Below are positions 33,268 to 43,876 of a stretch of 64,000 bases of DNA, piece by piece. Below the pieces are notes generated by a model, which made no database searches, had not been told where the DNA came from, and was given only the letters and a program-made list of their open reading frames with translations. Origin of the DNA: Adineta vaga (taxonomy: Eukaryota > Rotifera); the NCBI GenBank assembly GCA_021613535.1, contig CP075492.1, positions 1,736,001 through 1,800,000 of the forward strand. The letters run 5' to 3'. Positions within the stretch are counted from its first letter, which is position 1; each line of letters begins with the position of its first letter. Both the position numbers and the translations under genes were made by a program.

Positions 33268-33429
33268 GAGCTTTTTTCCGTTCGCTGTGTGAGAGGCATT
33301 ATAATTAACATTAGATGTAGAGAAGGTTCATCAGGAAGCACTCGTTCTGCTGCATAGTTGACGCCTGAACAGATTTTTGAAGAGCAAAAAGTAACAGATT
33401 TTTCTTTTGAAAAACTATTAAGTTCGACG

Positions 33430-34311
33430 ATGACTAGTTTGGAATCCTGGTTTACTCCAATTAGTATTATTTCAATTATCGGCAATGGTGTAGGTGGGAT
33501 ACTAGGAATTGTTTTCGTTCTTCTCATTGTTTTGAATAAGACATGTCACACAGTTCCGATGATGTTAATAGCTAACACTTCATTGTCTGTGGTTTTCCTT
33601 GCATTTAGCATGTTTAGTGTAGCACTAGTTGCATTATCCAATGACCTTCGACAAATCCAAACTCATGACATTTATTGTTTTGTTCGATGCTATATTAGCT
33701 ATGGATCAGGCGGAGTGTTTATGATTTCCTTTGCGTTACAAGCTTTTTATCGATATATGATTGTGGTTTATCCAAATCGTTTAATTTATCAGTCGAAAAG
33801 ATTTCAAGTGCTTCTTATATGTCTAACATGGATATATGGTTTTGCATATCCTAGCGAATATTTTGCGCGAGGAGAAGCCCGATACGACGCAGGCAGCCAA
33901 ATGTGTGTACTACCACTGCATTTATCATTCTCCACAATTTATGTGGTCAGTTGCCTTAATATAGTCCCACTCTCAATAACAATGTTTTTTTATTTTAAAC
34001 TGGTTCGTTATGTCAAACAAATGAATACACGTGTTGTTTGTGTGAATGTAGTTGCACGCGCACAGCGTGAACTAAAAATGGTACGACGTATCGTTATCTT
34101 GCTACAAATTCTAATAGCTATGAACATTCCACACGCCATATTTCTTGTCATGTCATTTTTTACATCGCTACCAAAGTATCATTTTCGAATAATACTTCTA
34201 TCTCTCAGTGTTTCTATGGGAGCTGTAATGCTTGTTTTATTTCAATTTACTGACGATCTTAAGCAATTCGTCTTCAAAAGAAGACAATCAGCGCCAAATA
34301 TGCTTTCTTAA
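33430..34311 (+). CDS. Rhodopsin-type seven-transmembrane receptor (peptide receptor-like)
   Basis: A 293-residue single-exon frame from the first ATG (33430); codons before it are open but lack an ATG. Seven hydrophobic helices are visible: ISIIGNGVGGILGIVFVLLI (TM1), MMLIANTSLSVVFLAFSM (TM2), and TM3 ending FYRYMIVVYPNR (a DRY-like motif). TM4 is LLICLTWIYGFAYP; TM5 follows a conserved Cys; TM6 comes after RAQRELKMVRRIVILLQ; TM7 is LSLSVSMGAVMLVLFQFTDD. The short tail is basic. The class is expanded in bdelloids and resembles FMRFamide-type receptors; ligand unknown. Plasma membrane. Confidence 0.8.
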   Translation: MTSLESWFTPISIISIIGNGVGGILGIVFVLLIVLNKTCHTVPMMLIANTSLSVVFLAFSMFSVALVALSNDLRQIQTHDIYCFVRCYISYGSGGVFMISFALQAFYRYMIVVYPNRLIYQSKRFQVLLICLTWIYGFAYPSEYFARGEARYDAGSQMCVLPLHLSFSTIYVVSCLNIVPLSITMFFYFKLVRYVKQMNTRVVCVNVVARAQRELKMVRRIVILLQILIAMNIPHAIFLVMSFFTSLPKYHFRIILLSLSVSMGAVMLVLFQFTDDLKQFVFKRRQSAPNMLS

Positions 34312-34529
34312 CATATAGTTTTCGAAAAATGGGATTACTTGACACTTAGATGTAGTAGTATCAAAGGAGGGGGGTGCTCAACAGCAGAAATTGGCCTGTC
34401 GTCAAGAATCTTAAAAAGTCATCCAAACCTGTCAAGTTCGACCTCCTGAATTCAAAAATGGAAAAATCAAACTTCCCCAAAGGGAAACATCTGAAGCAAC
34501 GACTTCATCTTTCAGCGGTAGAAAACAAT
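34312..34529. other. 3' flank of receptor gene, start of repetitive tract
   Basis: Less A/T-rich than its surroundings, non-coding. Probably part of the repetitive block that follows. Confidence 0.4.
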
Positions 34530-35061
34530 GTTTTCTGAGCTTGTTGGACCCCTTATAGCCCCACTAGGAGACACTAGTCCATAGTGGTCCAGTCTCGAAA
34601 ATATTCATATCAGTGTAACTTTTCGAGATCTACAACTTTGCCAGCAGAACCAACACTCCCCGGAGTGGACATCAGGATCATTTAGGCCAAAAACTGTCTA
34701 AAAACGTGGTTTTCATGCTGTTGGGCTCATTGTAGCCTGTCTAGGACACAAGAGTCCATAGTGATCCAGTTTTAATTGTACCTAGTTTGATAGCCCTTGG
34801 AAAGCTCTACAAAGTGGTGCTGTTTGATCGGGGTTTATTCGTGGGCAAGGCACTCCGCCGAGGTAAACAATGGCCAGGAACGCTAAAAAGCCTTGTTTTT
34901 GGCTAGAAAATCAAGGTTTTTCATCACAATAATCACATTTGGTCTTGAAACAAATGTCATATTTGGAATCAGCGCGAAAAACTGATTCGGACTGTGTGAG
35001 TTTCAAAGCTTCGCAGCGACTTTTATTTTTTGTCGGAAATCTTCCCCTAGTCCCCTCAGAG
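34530..35061. repeat. Degenerate tandem repeat, period about 177 bp
   Basis: AGTCCATAGTGGTCCAG at about 34575 and AGTCCATAGTGATCCAG at about 34752 lie in matching contexts (TTGTTGGACC..TAGCC against CTGTTGGGCTC..TAGCC before, CTCTACAA-type phrases after). Probably a satellite or the edge of an older element. Confidence 0.5.
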
Positions 35062-36486
35062 CAGAGATGGGCGCGGTTCGGTTCATGGGCCGAACTGATC
35101 GGATAAAACCGACACTTGTCAAACCGATCAAGGTTTCGGTTCGGTTCGATATAATACTAAATTAATGTGATTTGTATTATCTTATATCGATGTATATGAA
35201 CAACAGGAAAGAAAAAAAAAAGATGTCGTAAAGCAACAACGACACAACCAACATATTATCTCGTCCATGTCTATCAAAGAAAAGACAGACGTAAACAAAC
35301 CGATTATAAGTCAAGTATAGAAAACCATCTTCATTTTTTATTTTTACAGCTTATTGACTATACGACTAATCTAACATGAATATATCTTCTATATCGAATG
35401 TCCACGATAATGTTATTGATCTTGATTCTTCTTCTGATTCTACTGATGATCATCGATCAACAGCATCTTCTAATGCATCATGTTCATCAACTCGTTCATT
35501 AGTTAATTCTGATTCTATGGAATCATTCTCTGCAGAAAATATTGCAACAAAGCTTAAAGTTAACAAAAAAGAATGGACAATTATTGATGTCAAAGATAGA
35601 AAAGCTGATTGTTGGCGTTGTTTTAGTATTCCTGCACGAAAAGTTGATGGAAAGATTAAGGAAATTTATGATAAATTCGTTTCATGTATGAATTGTTATA
35701 CAACATATTCGTATTCATCTAGTACCAGAAATATGAATAAACATCTAGATATGTTTGAGGGCTTCCATCGTAAACAAACTCATTTTACAATGTCTACAGA
35801 AAACAATTCGTTACAATTAACTAAATCATCATCAACAACAACCGTTTTATGTTCCCCGAAAAATAAAAATGTTGAATTACATAAACAAAAAATGAATAAA
35901 TTAGTATCTGAATGGGTTTGTTCAAATATACGCCCACTAAGTATTGTTGAAGATGATGGTTTGAAGAAAATTATTGAAGAAGCAATTCATATATATATTT
36001 ATTGTATTGAAGAGTATAAGAAAGGACAATAGATAATCTTTCTTTTGTATAGGTTGTGTTTGTGGTCCAGTTAAACCAGAAATGATTTTATCATCAAGAA
36101 AAAACGATATCTGAACAACTTCAATTAAATGCTTCACATGGACGTGAGCACATGAAGCAAATATTGTCGAAAGCAGTACAAGATAGATGTTTAGTTTTAT
36201 CACCTAATATATGGTCAGATGTTTATCTTCAACAATCATACTTAGGATGTACTGCTCACTGGATCAATGATTGGAATTTATACTCGTTCGAAATATTTTG
36301 TATACCATTTAATACACCTAATAAGAAAGCTCCAAATGTATTGAAGGTAAACTTATTGGAACACTTGTTTAACTTAAATAAATAAGTTCCTTTTTTTTCC
36401 TTATAATTTCAGGTATTGAAGGAAGCTCTCTTAAGAACTTATTTCAGAACTAAAGAACCAATTTAAAATTCCTAAAAGATATATTA
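35062..36486 (+). mobile_element. hAT-type element, left part
   Basis: The left end CAGAGATGGGCG has the form of a hAT terminal inverted repeat, followed by CGGTTCGG-type subterminal motifs. The transposase begins at 35376. The element is interrupted at 36487 by a foldback insertion. A hAT-like right end (CAGAGCTGGGCAAG on the minus strand) occurs at 39601, but no 8-bp target duplication links it with 35062, so the right boundary is uncertain. Confidence 0.6.
35376..36480 (+). pseudogene. hAT transposase, N-terminal part
   Basis: The first frame (35376-36032, 218 residues) has a Ser-rich N-terminus and a BED-type zinc finger (CWRCFSIPA, CMNCYTTY, then HLDMFEGFH). A stop ends this frame. Further hAT sequence follows in other frames: HMKQILSKAVQDRCLVLSPN, then WSDVYLQQSYLGCTAHW, then NKKAPNVLK, typical of hAT catalytic cores. 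The frames are broken, and the region is cut at 36487. Not functional. Confidence 0.7.
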
Positions 36487-38045
36487 ACGGGTGTGTCAGA
36501 ATAAATGAACCTCTCAGTATTTTCTATATATTTCTCTCATATTTCAGTGTTTAAGAAAAAGGTTTTTTAGCGAAAAATTCCTCGTTAAATTCTCTACAAA
36601 ACGTGGATATTTTTATTATTTGAAATAGTTTCCATTATTTTGTGAGATGTGATACAGTAGATTTGTCTAAGAACCACAACTTTCAAAGAAGAAGTTTTAG
36701 TAGGAGTAGCATATCTCAAAAATGCTGTACTATGGAGACATGTGATTCAGTAGGTTTTGTAGAAGAAACTTTGCTCTACAACATGGTATAGTCCGATTCT
36801 TAAATACTGTGGATATATCGCCATAGGACATTGTATACAATGTTCTATTGAGATTCATTCAGAGCATTCAAATGCATTTGAGAATCCGAGTACAATGTAT
36901 TGTAGAGCAAACTTTCCTCTACAAAACGAACTATCTCATATATCACCACAATAAAGTCGTTTTGAAATATTCTAATCGATTTTTGATGTTTACTGATCAG
37001 AAAAAGCTCCATTTCAAGACTGTTTACTATTTCGACTATAACATCGTTATTTGTCAATGAAGTTCAAAAAGTTTTTAGTGTACTCAAAAAGTGAGTACAC
37101 TACTAGAATCGGTCTGTGTGTCCGTCCGTCCGTCCGTTTACACGATAACTCTTCACAACTATATTCGATTGAACTGAAACTTTGTGCACATAATTGTCTC
37201 ATCAATATCTCGGTCGAGTTCGAAGATGAGAGTGTTCTCTCTAGAAATGGCTGAGTTATCGAAAAAAGTGTCATTTTTGACCAGACCATCCCTGAGGGGG
37301 GATACACGTTTTTTTTGAAAAAACATCTTCTCTCAAAATTATTTAAAACCTATATGAATCGACTCAGTTTTTAACGCTGGTTCCGAATCTGATATTGGTT
37401 TTGAGTCAAATCATAGTTTACTAATGGAAAAATGCTTAAAAAAGGTCTCAGAATGCGTAAAAACTGTATTTTAACACCGAATTGCCTAAATACGTTTTAT
37501 ATGGTCTGTACTATTGATATTGATGATCTATTACGAAAATGCTGATATGTGTATCTATCATAAATCTTTTATAGATTCAAACAAAAATAAGCCATCAGAA
37601 ATCTTGCTCATCGAAAAGTTTCTCAAGGTAGTTTTGTTTCGTAGACATTCTAGAATGGTTTATGTCTCTCATACACTTTTTGCAGTACAAATAACTCTCG
37701 GATAAAATCCGAAGTTTCCACATTTTTTAGAAAAATAATCAGCGAAAAAAGCGCTACAAAAAGTCTCATCGGAATGAAAACTTTTTTGAATACCTTGCGT
37801 TTTTTTGGCTGGGTTCCCTTGAAACGATCTACTAAAACTTCTTGTTTGAAAGTTGTGGTTCTTAGACAAATCTACTGTATCACATCTCACAAAATAATGG
37901 AAACTATTTCAAATAATAAAAATATCCATATTTTGTAGAGAATTTAACGAGGAATTTTTCGCTAGAAAACCTTTTTCTTAAACACTGAAATATGAGAGAA
38001 ATATATAGGAAATACTGATAGACTCATCTATTCTGACACACCCGT
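36487..38045. mobile_element. Foldback element 1 with about 218-bp terminal inverted repeats
   Basis: Starts ACGGGTGTGTCAGAATA and ends TATTCTGACACACCCGT. The inverted repeat runs from 36487 to about 36704 and from about 37828 to 38045, nearly identical. TA flanks both ends (36485-36486 and 38046-38047), the Tc1/mariner-type target duplication. No transposase is visible inside, so it is non-autonomous. The interior carries a separate repeat around 37071-37130 with GTGTACTCAAAAAGTGAGT and a run of GTCC units. Confidence 0.85.
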
Positions 38046-38047
38046 TA

Positions 38048-38510
38048 TATCACTAGAAACGAGAATTATCAAGTGCATCTCTATGTTTATTACGCTAAAC
38101 GTGCTTCATGTCGTCTATGTTAACCTATACCGTTCCTACTAAGATGTTTGAAACAAAACTAAAGATGATTCTATAGTTCACGATTGAAAATATTAATCAA
38201 CGCCTTAAAGCTTATGCTATTCTTGGTGGTGTTTATAGAGGACCTGTTGACGATTTTGATAAAATAACTAAAATCATACAAGTTGTTGCTGCTTTATACA
38301 ACTTAAAACTAAATAAACATCCTATTCGTAGATAGATAACATGATAAACTGTATCATCTTATTAATTGTTTGAGAATGAAACTATAGAATCATCCTTAGT
38401 TTTGTTTCAAACCTCTTAGTATGGACAGTATAGGTTAACATAGACGACATGAAGCACGTTTAGCGCAACAAACAGAGAGATGCACTTGATAATTCTCGTT
38501 TCTAGTGATA
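38048..38510. mobile_element. Foldback element 2, directly next to element 1
   Basis: Starts TATCACTAGAAACGAG and ends CTCGTTTCTAGTGATA, with inverted repeats of about 130 bp. TA flanks at 38046-38047 (shared with foldback element 1) and 38511-38512. Between the arms a short frame reads NINQRLKAYAILGGVYRGP, like the C-terminus of a DDE-type transposase of another family. Confidence 0.8.
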
Positions 38511-38763
38511 TATAAATTTCAAATAGTGACAGATGAATAGCATTAGATATGTAGTATAAATGGTTAAAAAAATCAGCTTTTTCTAATGCGTAAATGAAAA
38601 AATTAATACTGGGGTACCACTCAAATTGTTCACCCCCATATTTATAAAAATAAAAAGGTCACTGAATTAAAATTGATAGCAGCAATCTAGATTATATTTT
38701 ATATTCAGGAACTTTTTTCTTATGTAAATCATACCAATTTTTTTTATAATATTAAAGTCCAAC
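38511..38763. other. Continuation of the interrupted hAT region
   Basis: A/T-rich. Just after the insertions a short frame ending IVTDE could be the continuation of the hAT transposase. Confidence 0.35.
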
Positions 38764-38833
38764 GAAGGGAGAAAAGGTGAGACTTCCGTACTCTCGGAGT
38801 ACACACTCCAGGAGTCTCGCTTTCTCCTCCTTG
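38764..38833. repeat. Short MITE-like inverted repeat (GGTGAGACTT type)
   Basis: GAAGGGAGAAAAGGTGAGAC on the left is mirrored by GTCTCGCTTTCTCCTCCTT on the right. A longer relative is at 58283-58439. Confidence 0.5.
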
Positions 38834-38879
38834 AGTCCAATCCTTCACAGGGTCCTCTAGTATAATTAAATTGACTTCA

Positions 38880-39130
38880 AATACAAACAATAATCTTTTT
38901 TTTTCTTAAGAAATCCTTTCCTTAGCCAAAAAACTCGTCACAAAAATTTCAAAAAACTGATAACAGATTCGAATTTTTCACCTTCGAACATCTGTAGGCA
39001 AATTTTATAAAAAATCATTTTTTTCATAAAATAGCCTTCCTTTCACCCAAAAAATGAACGTAATAAAATTTTGAAAAACTAATCACGGCTTCAGATTCTC
39101 CACCCCTGAAAACCTTTCATCAAACTTTAT
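38880..39130 (-). repeat. Diverged copies of the about 120-bp A/T-rich tandem repeat (inverted orientation)
   Basis: On the minus strand it reads phrases like AATCTGAAGCCGTGATTAG and TTTTTGAAATTTTTGTGA, matching the unit at 42080-42800 in reverse. About two units. Confidence 0.5.
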
Positions 39131-39519
39131 ACAAATTAGGATAGAACTAAGGGTTTAATGGTAGAAATAAAGGATCATATATAGAATTGTATAGAGTTCA
39201 GGATTAGAAACCGAAACAATGTATTAGACATAGCATTACTCAGTAGTACTAGACTAAGTGAGCTAGATGGACTGATACTCGCACCCGTACCGATGATCTA
39301 ACATTTGAAATTCCAGATGAAGTGCGCTTCATGTAAAAATTTTATGTTGTTATGTACTTGAAAAATGAGGAGAATCGATTATATCTTCTCTTCGATCAAT
39401 TTAAGTATACAAGTGGACCACTCGTATATTTAAGAATTTTTTAGAAGTTCTTAAAGAACTATAGGACATTTTTCTTATGAATTATTTTAGAAATTCATAG
39501 TGATACCCGATTCAACGGT
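39131..39519. other. Repeat-like non-coding sequence
   Basis: No gene. It lies between the A/T-rich repeat and the hAT-like terminus, probably transposon interior. Confidence 0.35.
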
Positions 39520-39601
39520 ATACGTATTCAAAAAAATTGGTACTGGTACTCGTACTCGTACTCGACTTGTAATCGAGAAATCCCGTACTTGCCCAGCTCT
39601 G
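39520..39601. mobile_element. hAT-like right terminus
   Basis: Tandem TACTCG units (ACTGGTACTCGTACTCGTAC) followed by CCCGTACTTGCCCAGCTCTG, whose complement starts CAGAGCTGGGC. Flanks do not match those of the left end at 35062. Confidence 0.45.
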
Positions 39602-40023
39602 GCCTCCATCTCCTAAGACATTTGTTTGAGTTTAATTGAGTTTTGAAAAATAATGAAGGTTCACATTTCTCCTATAATAAGATTATCGAAAACAAGACAG
39701 TTTCATCCGTAAATTTCATGAAGATCGTCTATTTGCAGAACTTTCAAGTTTCTTTATATCACGTCCTATGTTTAAAATATCTTAAACAATAAGACAAAGA
39801 CGATAGTTCTAATACTGCTTAAAACGAATCGTATGGTTAGACATTCTGACAACAGATTGGAGGTGTAGTTTACTGTCACCGTTGGTAAAGATGTTTATTG
39901 AACTACTTCGAAATAAAACACATACTTATATAGGTGAGAGAAGGAGATAGTTCATAAGATCAATGAAAATGAAGAAATAAAGACGGACAAGAGTTTCTGT
40001 TATAGAGATAATGTTCATTTTTC
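39602..40023. other. 3' flank of the RTA1 gene, nothing recognised
   Basis: A/T-rich, no gene. Confidence 0.4.
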
Positions 40024-40836
40024 TTAAGAAACAGGGTCCACTCCCTTGACGCTTTTTTCCTTCTTGAGATATAGACCCGGATGAAAAATATTAAAAGCAG
40101 TCAGTGCGATGATCATTGGAAGACCATCCAGACATGCAAAAAACACTTCATGAGTAATAATATAACCAGTCCAACCGTCCAACAATTCGACTGTTCGATA
40201 AATACAACGAATAAAGATCATCAAAGTAATAACACTCATGCCAGTGAGAAAGATTTTCATATTTCGGGCTAGTTGTACCTTTTCTTTTGTTAGCCGGAGC
40301 ATGTAGATGATCACAAGCAACACATATACTGTCATGCTGAACATTTGAAAACATATACCTGCGACCATAATGTGTGTTCCATCGGTCGTGTCGCTATTAC
40401 TTGTGGCGGCATCGGCAGCTTTTCCTCCACCGATTGATTGTACAATGAGAGAGATTAAGTCAGCAATAACAAAAATAATAGTATACCATTTTGGTGCTAA
40501 GATAGAGTATTGGCGTCCGGTAATATGAACTATCTGACCGAAAACAACATAGAGAGCGGCCGAGAAGAACGATGGTGCAATTATAAGTGTAACAGTCTGC
40601 GCAAGAAAAGCATCAAGATTAGAATCATCATGCCATGAGTAGATGCGTGCTGAATAACCAATGATTTCTGTTATTCCACCGATTACTAACACAATCAGCC
40701 ACCAACTGCGAAATATCCACAGCTGGTAAACATGAACCATACTAGAAAGCGTAAACAGCGTTACACCTACAATGCCAATGCCCAATGACGGCTGATACCC
40801 GTATTGAGAATCATCAGTTGCATTACCTGATGACAT
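40024..40836 (-). CDS. RTA1-like seven-helix membrane protein (fungal type)
   Basis: A 270-residue single-exon frame. It has seven hydrophobic helices and the RTA1 signatures in order: YQPSLGIGIVGVTLFTL, EIIGYSAR, APSFFSAALYVVFGQI, LAPKWYTIIFVIADLISL followed by QSIGGG, HIMVAGICFQ, FIRCIYRTVEL, and HPGLYL near the end. RTA1/RSB1/RTM1 proteins are known almost only from fungi, where they are linked with sphingoid-base export and resistance to 7-aminocholesterol and other toxic compounds. Length is near the fungal norm (about 300). Being intact, intronless and outside its usual kingdom, it is a strong candidate for an acquired fungal gene. Function here is inferred only from the family. Confidence 0.85.
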   Translation of the reverse strand: MSSGNATDDSQYGYQPSLGIGIVGVTLFTLSSMVHVYQLWIFRSWWLIVLVIGGITEIIGYSARIYSWHDDSNLDAFLAQTVTLIIAPSFFSAALYVVFGQIVHITGRQYSILAPKWYTIIFVIADLISLIVQSIGGGKAADAATSNSDTTDGTHIMVAGICFQMFSMTVYVLLVIIYMLRLTKEKVQLARNMKIFLTGMSVITLMIFIRCIYRTVELLDGWTGYIITHEVFFACLDGLPMIIALTAFNIFHPGLYLKKEKSVKGVDPVS

Positions 40837-41601
40837 TTTTACAGAAGTAATCTTGTGTATTTGAAAGCGCTGGTAGAAATAATTTTTGTTGGAATCCTTT
40901 TAAGAACTGTTTTTTCGTGTTGTTTAGTTCATTTCACCAACGATATGCTGTTTTTTTTATTCAAATGAGCCACTATAATAAAATATATGTTCACCCAATG
41001 TAGTTTGCTATCTGACGCCGATTTGACCGTTTTTCTGTGAATCAATACTTGAAAAAAACAAGCGATATAGGAACTATTAATTATGCGTCAATTAATTAAT
41101 GTTTGATTAAAATACTTTTGGAGCTTTTTCTTTAATCTACATATAACATATAGGATATTTGATAAAATCTCTATAAAATATTATCAGACTTTACTGTCAA
41201 AATTTATAATCAGAAAATCGTTTATCAAGTCAGTTAACGTGTGATTCTCACTGCCAAACCTTTGAATCTTTATCTTCAAGACATACGAATAGGGTTATAA
41301 ATGATAATGGTCATTGGCCAATCTATGTCGATCCCATATGGATTTGTTTCGAGTTTTTGGAAGTTTTTCTCTTAAAAATTGCTCATAATCGTGTATCATT
41401 ACAAATCAAGCGTATTTTCCAATGTCGAACAAACTCAAAGTAGATGATCATCTTTCCATGCAGCTGAATACATTATTTCCTAAGCAAGCGTTTACTATTT
41501 AGATGAATCATCTACTTTATTCTGGATGACAAAAATGCTTTTTAACCACCTCGTTCCAAAATAGAAGATCATACGATGGTAAATCGACTACAATATCTAG
41601 G
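40837..41601. other. Intergenic sequence, nothing recognised
   Basis: 5' flank of the RTA1 gene; A/T-rich and non-coding. Confidence 0.4.
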
Positions 41602-41700
41602 AGGGGTGACACTTTCTCTCTTTTTTACTTTCAAAAAGGAAAGGAAAGGAAAGTTTTCACTTTCCATTCTTTTAGAAAAGAAAGTAAAAGTGCCACCCCT
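41602..41700. repeat. 99-bp MITE-like inverted repeat (AGGGGTG ends)
   Basis: Starts AGGGGTGACACTTTC and ends GAAAGTAAAAGTGCCACCCC then T. Pyrimidine-rich left half and purine-rich right half pair imperfectly. A lone end of the same type is at 59480-59503. Confidence 0.6.
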
Positions 41701-42079
41701 AATGTCTCGTAAAGAAAAAGAATCATAGTACCTATGGCTCACCTACAAAAATATCACCATTACCAATTTTGAAGATAGGTCTATTTTCAAATTTTAAACA
41801 ATATATGATCTCTCACGTTTCTAGATAAAATGTAAACATGAATCGACCAAATAGTATAGTTTTGTAATCTAGGAAGAACTATATCGACTGAACCAAAATG
41901 CTCAATACAATTGTTAGGAAATGAACTATGTTTTCTTTTTCTTTTTTTTCTTTCTTTCTTTCTTTTCTTTCTCTTATTCTCTTTCTCGTAGAGAAGAGTC
42001 TTAGAAACATAAATTGTTTGCTTGTTTGCTTGTATGTCCGCAGGGTCAAAAAAACATCGAAAATCGATCTTTCCGAAAA
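41701..42079. other. Low-complexity spacer
   Basis: Includes a long pyrimidine run at about 41930-41985. Frames on both strands here are compositional artefacts. Confidence 0.5.
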
Positions 42080-42800
42080 GACGTTTCCAGAGGTATTTCA
42101 ATGCGGAGAATTCGAATCTGATGTTTATTTTTTGAAATTTTTCATAAAAAAATATTTTTTTTAAAGACAAAGGACCATTTTTTTATGAAAAAACTTTTTT
42201 TTATAAAAACTGACGAAAGGGTTTTATGGGTTGAGGAACTCGAATATGATGTCAGCTCTTTGAAATATTTTATAAAAAGTATTTTTTTAGACAAAGGATC
42301 ATTTTTTTACGAAAAAAGTTTCTTTTTATAAAATTTGCCCAAAAACATTTTTGGGTCGAGGAGTTCGAATCTGATGTTAGTTTTTCGAAATTTGTATAAA
42401 AAAAACAATTTTTCAGACAAAGGGCCATTTTTTTATCAAAAAATTATTTTTTTTTATAAAATTTGACAAAAGAGCTTTTTGGGTAGAGGGTTTCAAATCT
42501 GCTGTCAGTTTTTTGAAATTTTCCAAAACAAATTTTTTTTTTCACAAATGACTGTTTTTTACAAAAAAATGTTTTTGTCATAAAACTTGACCAAGTGATT
42601 TTTGGGGTCGATAAACTCGAATCAGACGTTATTTTTTTGAAATTTTTCGATGGATCAACTTTTTTTAGCAAATGACCACTTTTTTACAAAAAATTTTTTT
42701 TTATAAAAATCGATCGAAGGGATTTTTGGGTCCGAGAGGACAATTCTGAGGTTAGTTTTCTGAAAATTAAAAACAAATTTTTCAAACGAAGGATACCGAT
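42080..42800 (+). repeat. Tandem repeat, about 120-bp unit, about six diverged copies
   Basis: Each unit contains a variant of GAGGAGTTCGAATCTGATGT, then TTTTTGAAATTTT, A-rich spacer, AGACAAAGGACCATTTTTTT and TTTTTATAAAATTTGACC. Unit starts are near 42105, 42230, 42358, 42485, 42608 and 42725. Non-coding. Confidence 0.75.
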
Positions 42801-42929
42801 TTTCAGAAAAATGGTTATAACCTGTATGATACCGAGTATATTCAAGTGTATAAGCATGATGAATACAATATTGTGTTCAGTGTCTGGTTATGTAATAATT
42901 AGTAATTAACTTTCACAAACGAGTTTTGA

Positions 42930-43631
42930 AATAACGTCCATCTATCAGATAATAAGACCGAGCTTCTACCCGGCCTCTTACCCTTCGTACCCAACATGCC
43001 TGTACTTCTCACCGATAACATTGCCTGTGAACTAGGACTTTCGAATGGTACTCAAGGAATTTTTCGAGAGCTCGTATACGATGATCAGGAGGCTTCGAGC
43101 GATTTCAAGATAAAAAGCGAAGTCTTTCCCTCAAATACGATCTACATACGAAAGCTATTATATGCGCTTGTAGAAATTAATACGTCACAAATAGAAACAA
43201 ATCTTGATGGCCTTCCTCCAAAACTAATTCCTATTCCATTAATCAAAAAGCGATTCACTGTTCCTATAAAGCAACTTTTCGGGCATCTACTTGACCGAGT
43301 GCAAAGTGGGAGAAAAATTCCACAAGTCATTCAAGTTACAAGAACGCAACTACCAATTGTACCTGCCTTCGCTATAACTACATACAAGGCGCAAGGACTC
43401 ACAATGAACAAAATCGTAGTCGATCTTCAAGTTCCGCCTGGGACACTGCAAGTGGCATCGATATATGTACCACTCAGTAGAGTAAAGAGAGGAGAAGATG
43501 TAGTCATTCTTCGACCTTTTGATATGAAGGTTTTACAAGTTCGACCCTCTCTTGCTCAAGACGCTGAATTGAAACGCCTAGATGAACTTGACAAAAAGAC
43601 AAAACGAGAATGTACGTTTTCCGTTTTTTAA
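42930..43631 (+). pseudogene. Helitron/PIF1-type helicase, C-terminal fragment
   Basis: The frame holds the last part of a PIF1-like helicase: LPGLLPFVPNMPVLLTDNIA (the segment after motif III), a variable region, then FAITTYKAQGLTMNKIVVDL and YVPLSRVKRGEDVVIL, which are motifs V and VI. Walker A and B and all replication-initiator (Rep) parts are absent, and an in-frame stop lies just upstream. This C-terminal pattern is common to Helitron transposons and to their derived host genes. Intact from 42996 to the stop but far too short to be active. Confidence 0.7.
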
Positions 43632-43876
43632 ACGTGTATAAATTGATACTTGGTAAGAGTGTCGGGTTATTTCAAGTATATAAAACGTACTATCATTTTT
43701 CAAATACTCTGAAAATAATTATTTGTATATGTTCTTTTTTCTTACCTTTCTTTACATTTATTTTAATGATTGTAGTAATTGTTTCTTTTCTCTCATCGTA
43801 TCAGATATTTCCGATCGTGTTTTCTTAGTTTCTTTTTTGATGTAATAGCTCATAACGTTCTCAACTGTATTGACAT
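43632..43876. other. Spacer, nothing recognised
   Basis: A/T-rich. Confidence 0.4.

Noticed and set aside
33358-33429. Upstream extension of the receptor gene from 33358
   Set aside because: It begins with TTG and has no ATG; the first ATG at 33430 gives a normal extracellular N-terminus.
35062-39601. One complete hAT element spanning both hAT-like ends
   Set aside because: The 8 bp outside each end (CCTCAGAG and GCCTCCAT) do not match, and subterminal motifs differ, so the ends may belong to two elements.
41928-42170. Paired frames rich in Phe/Ser and Lys/Arg
   Set aside because: They come from a pyrimidine/purine run and have no protein features.
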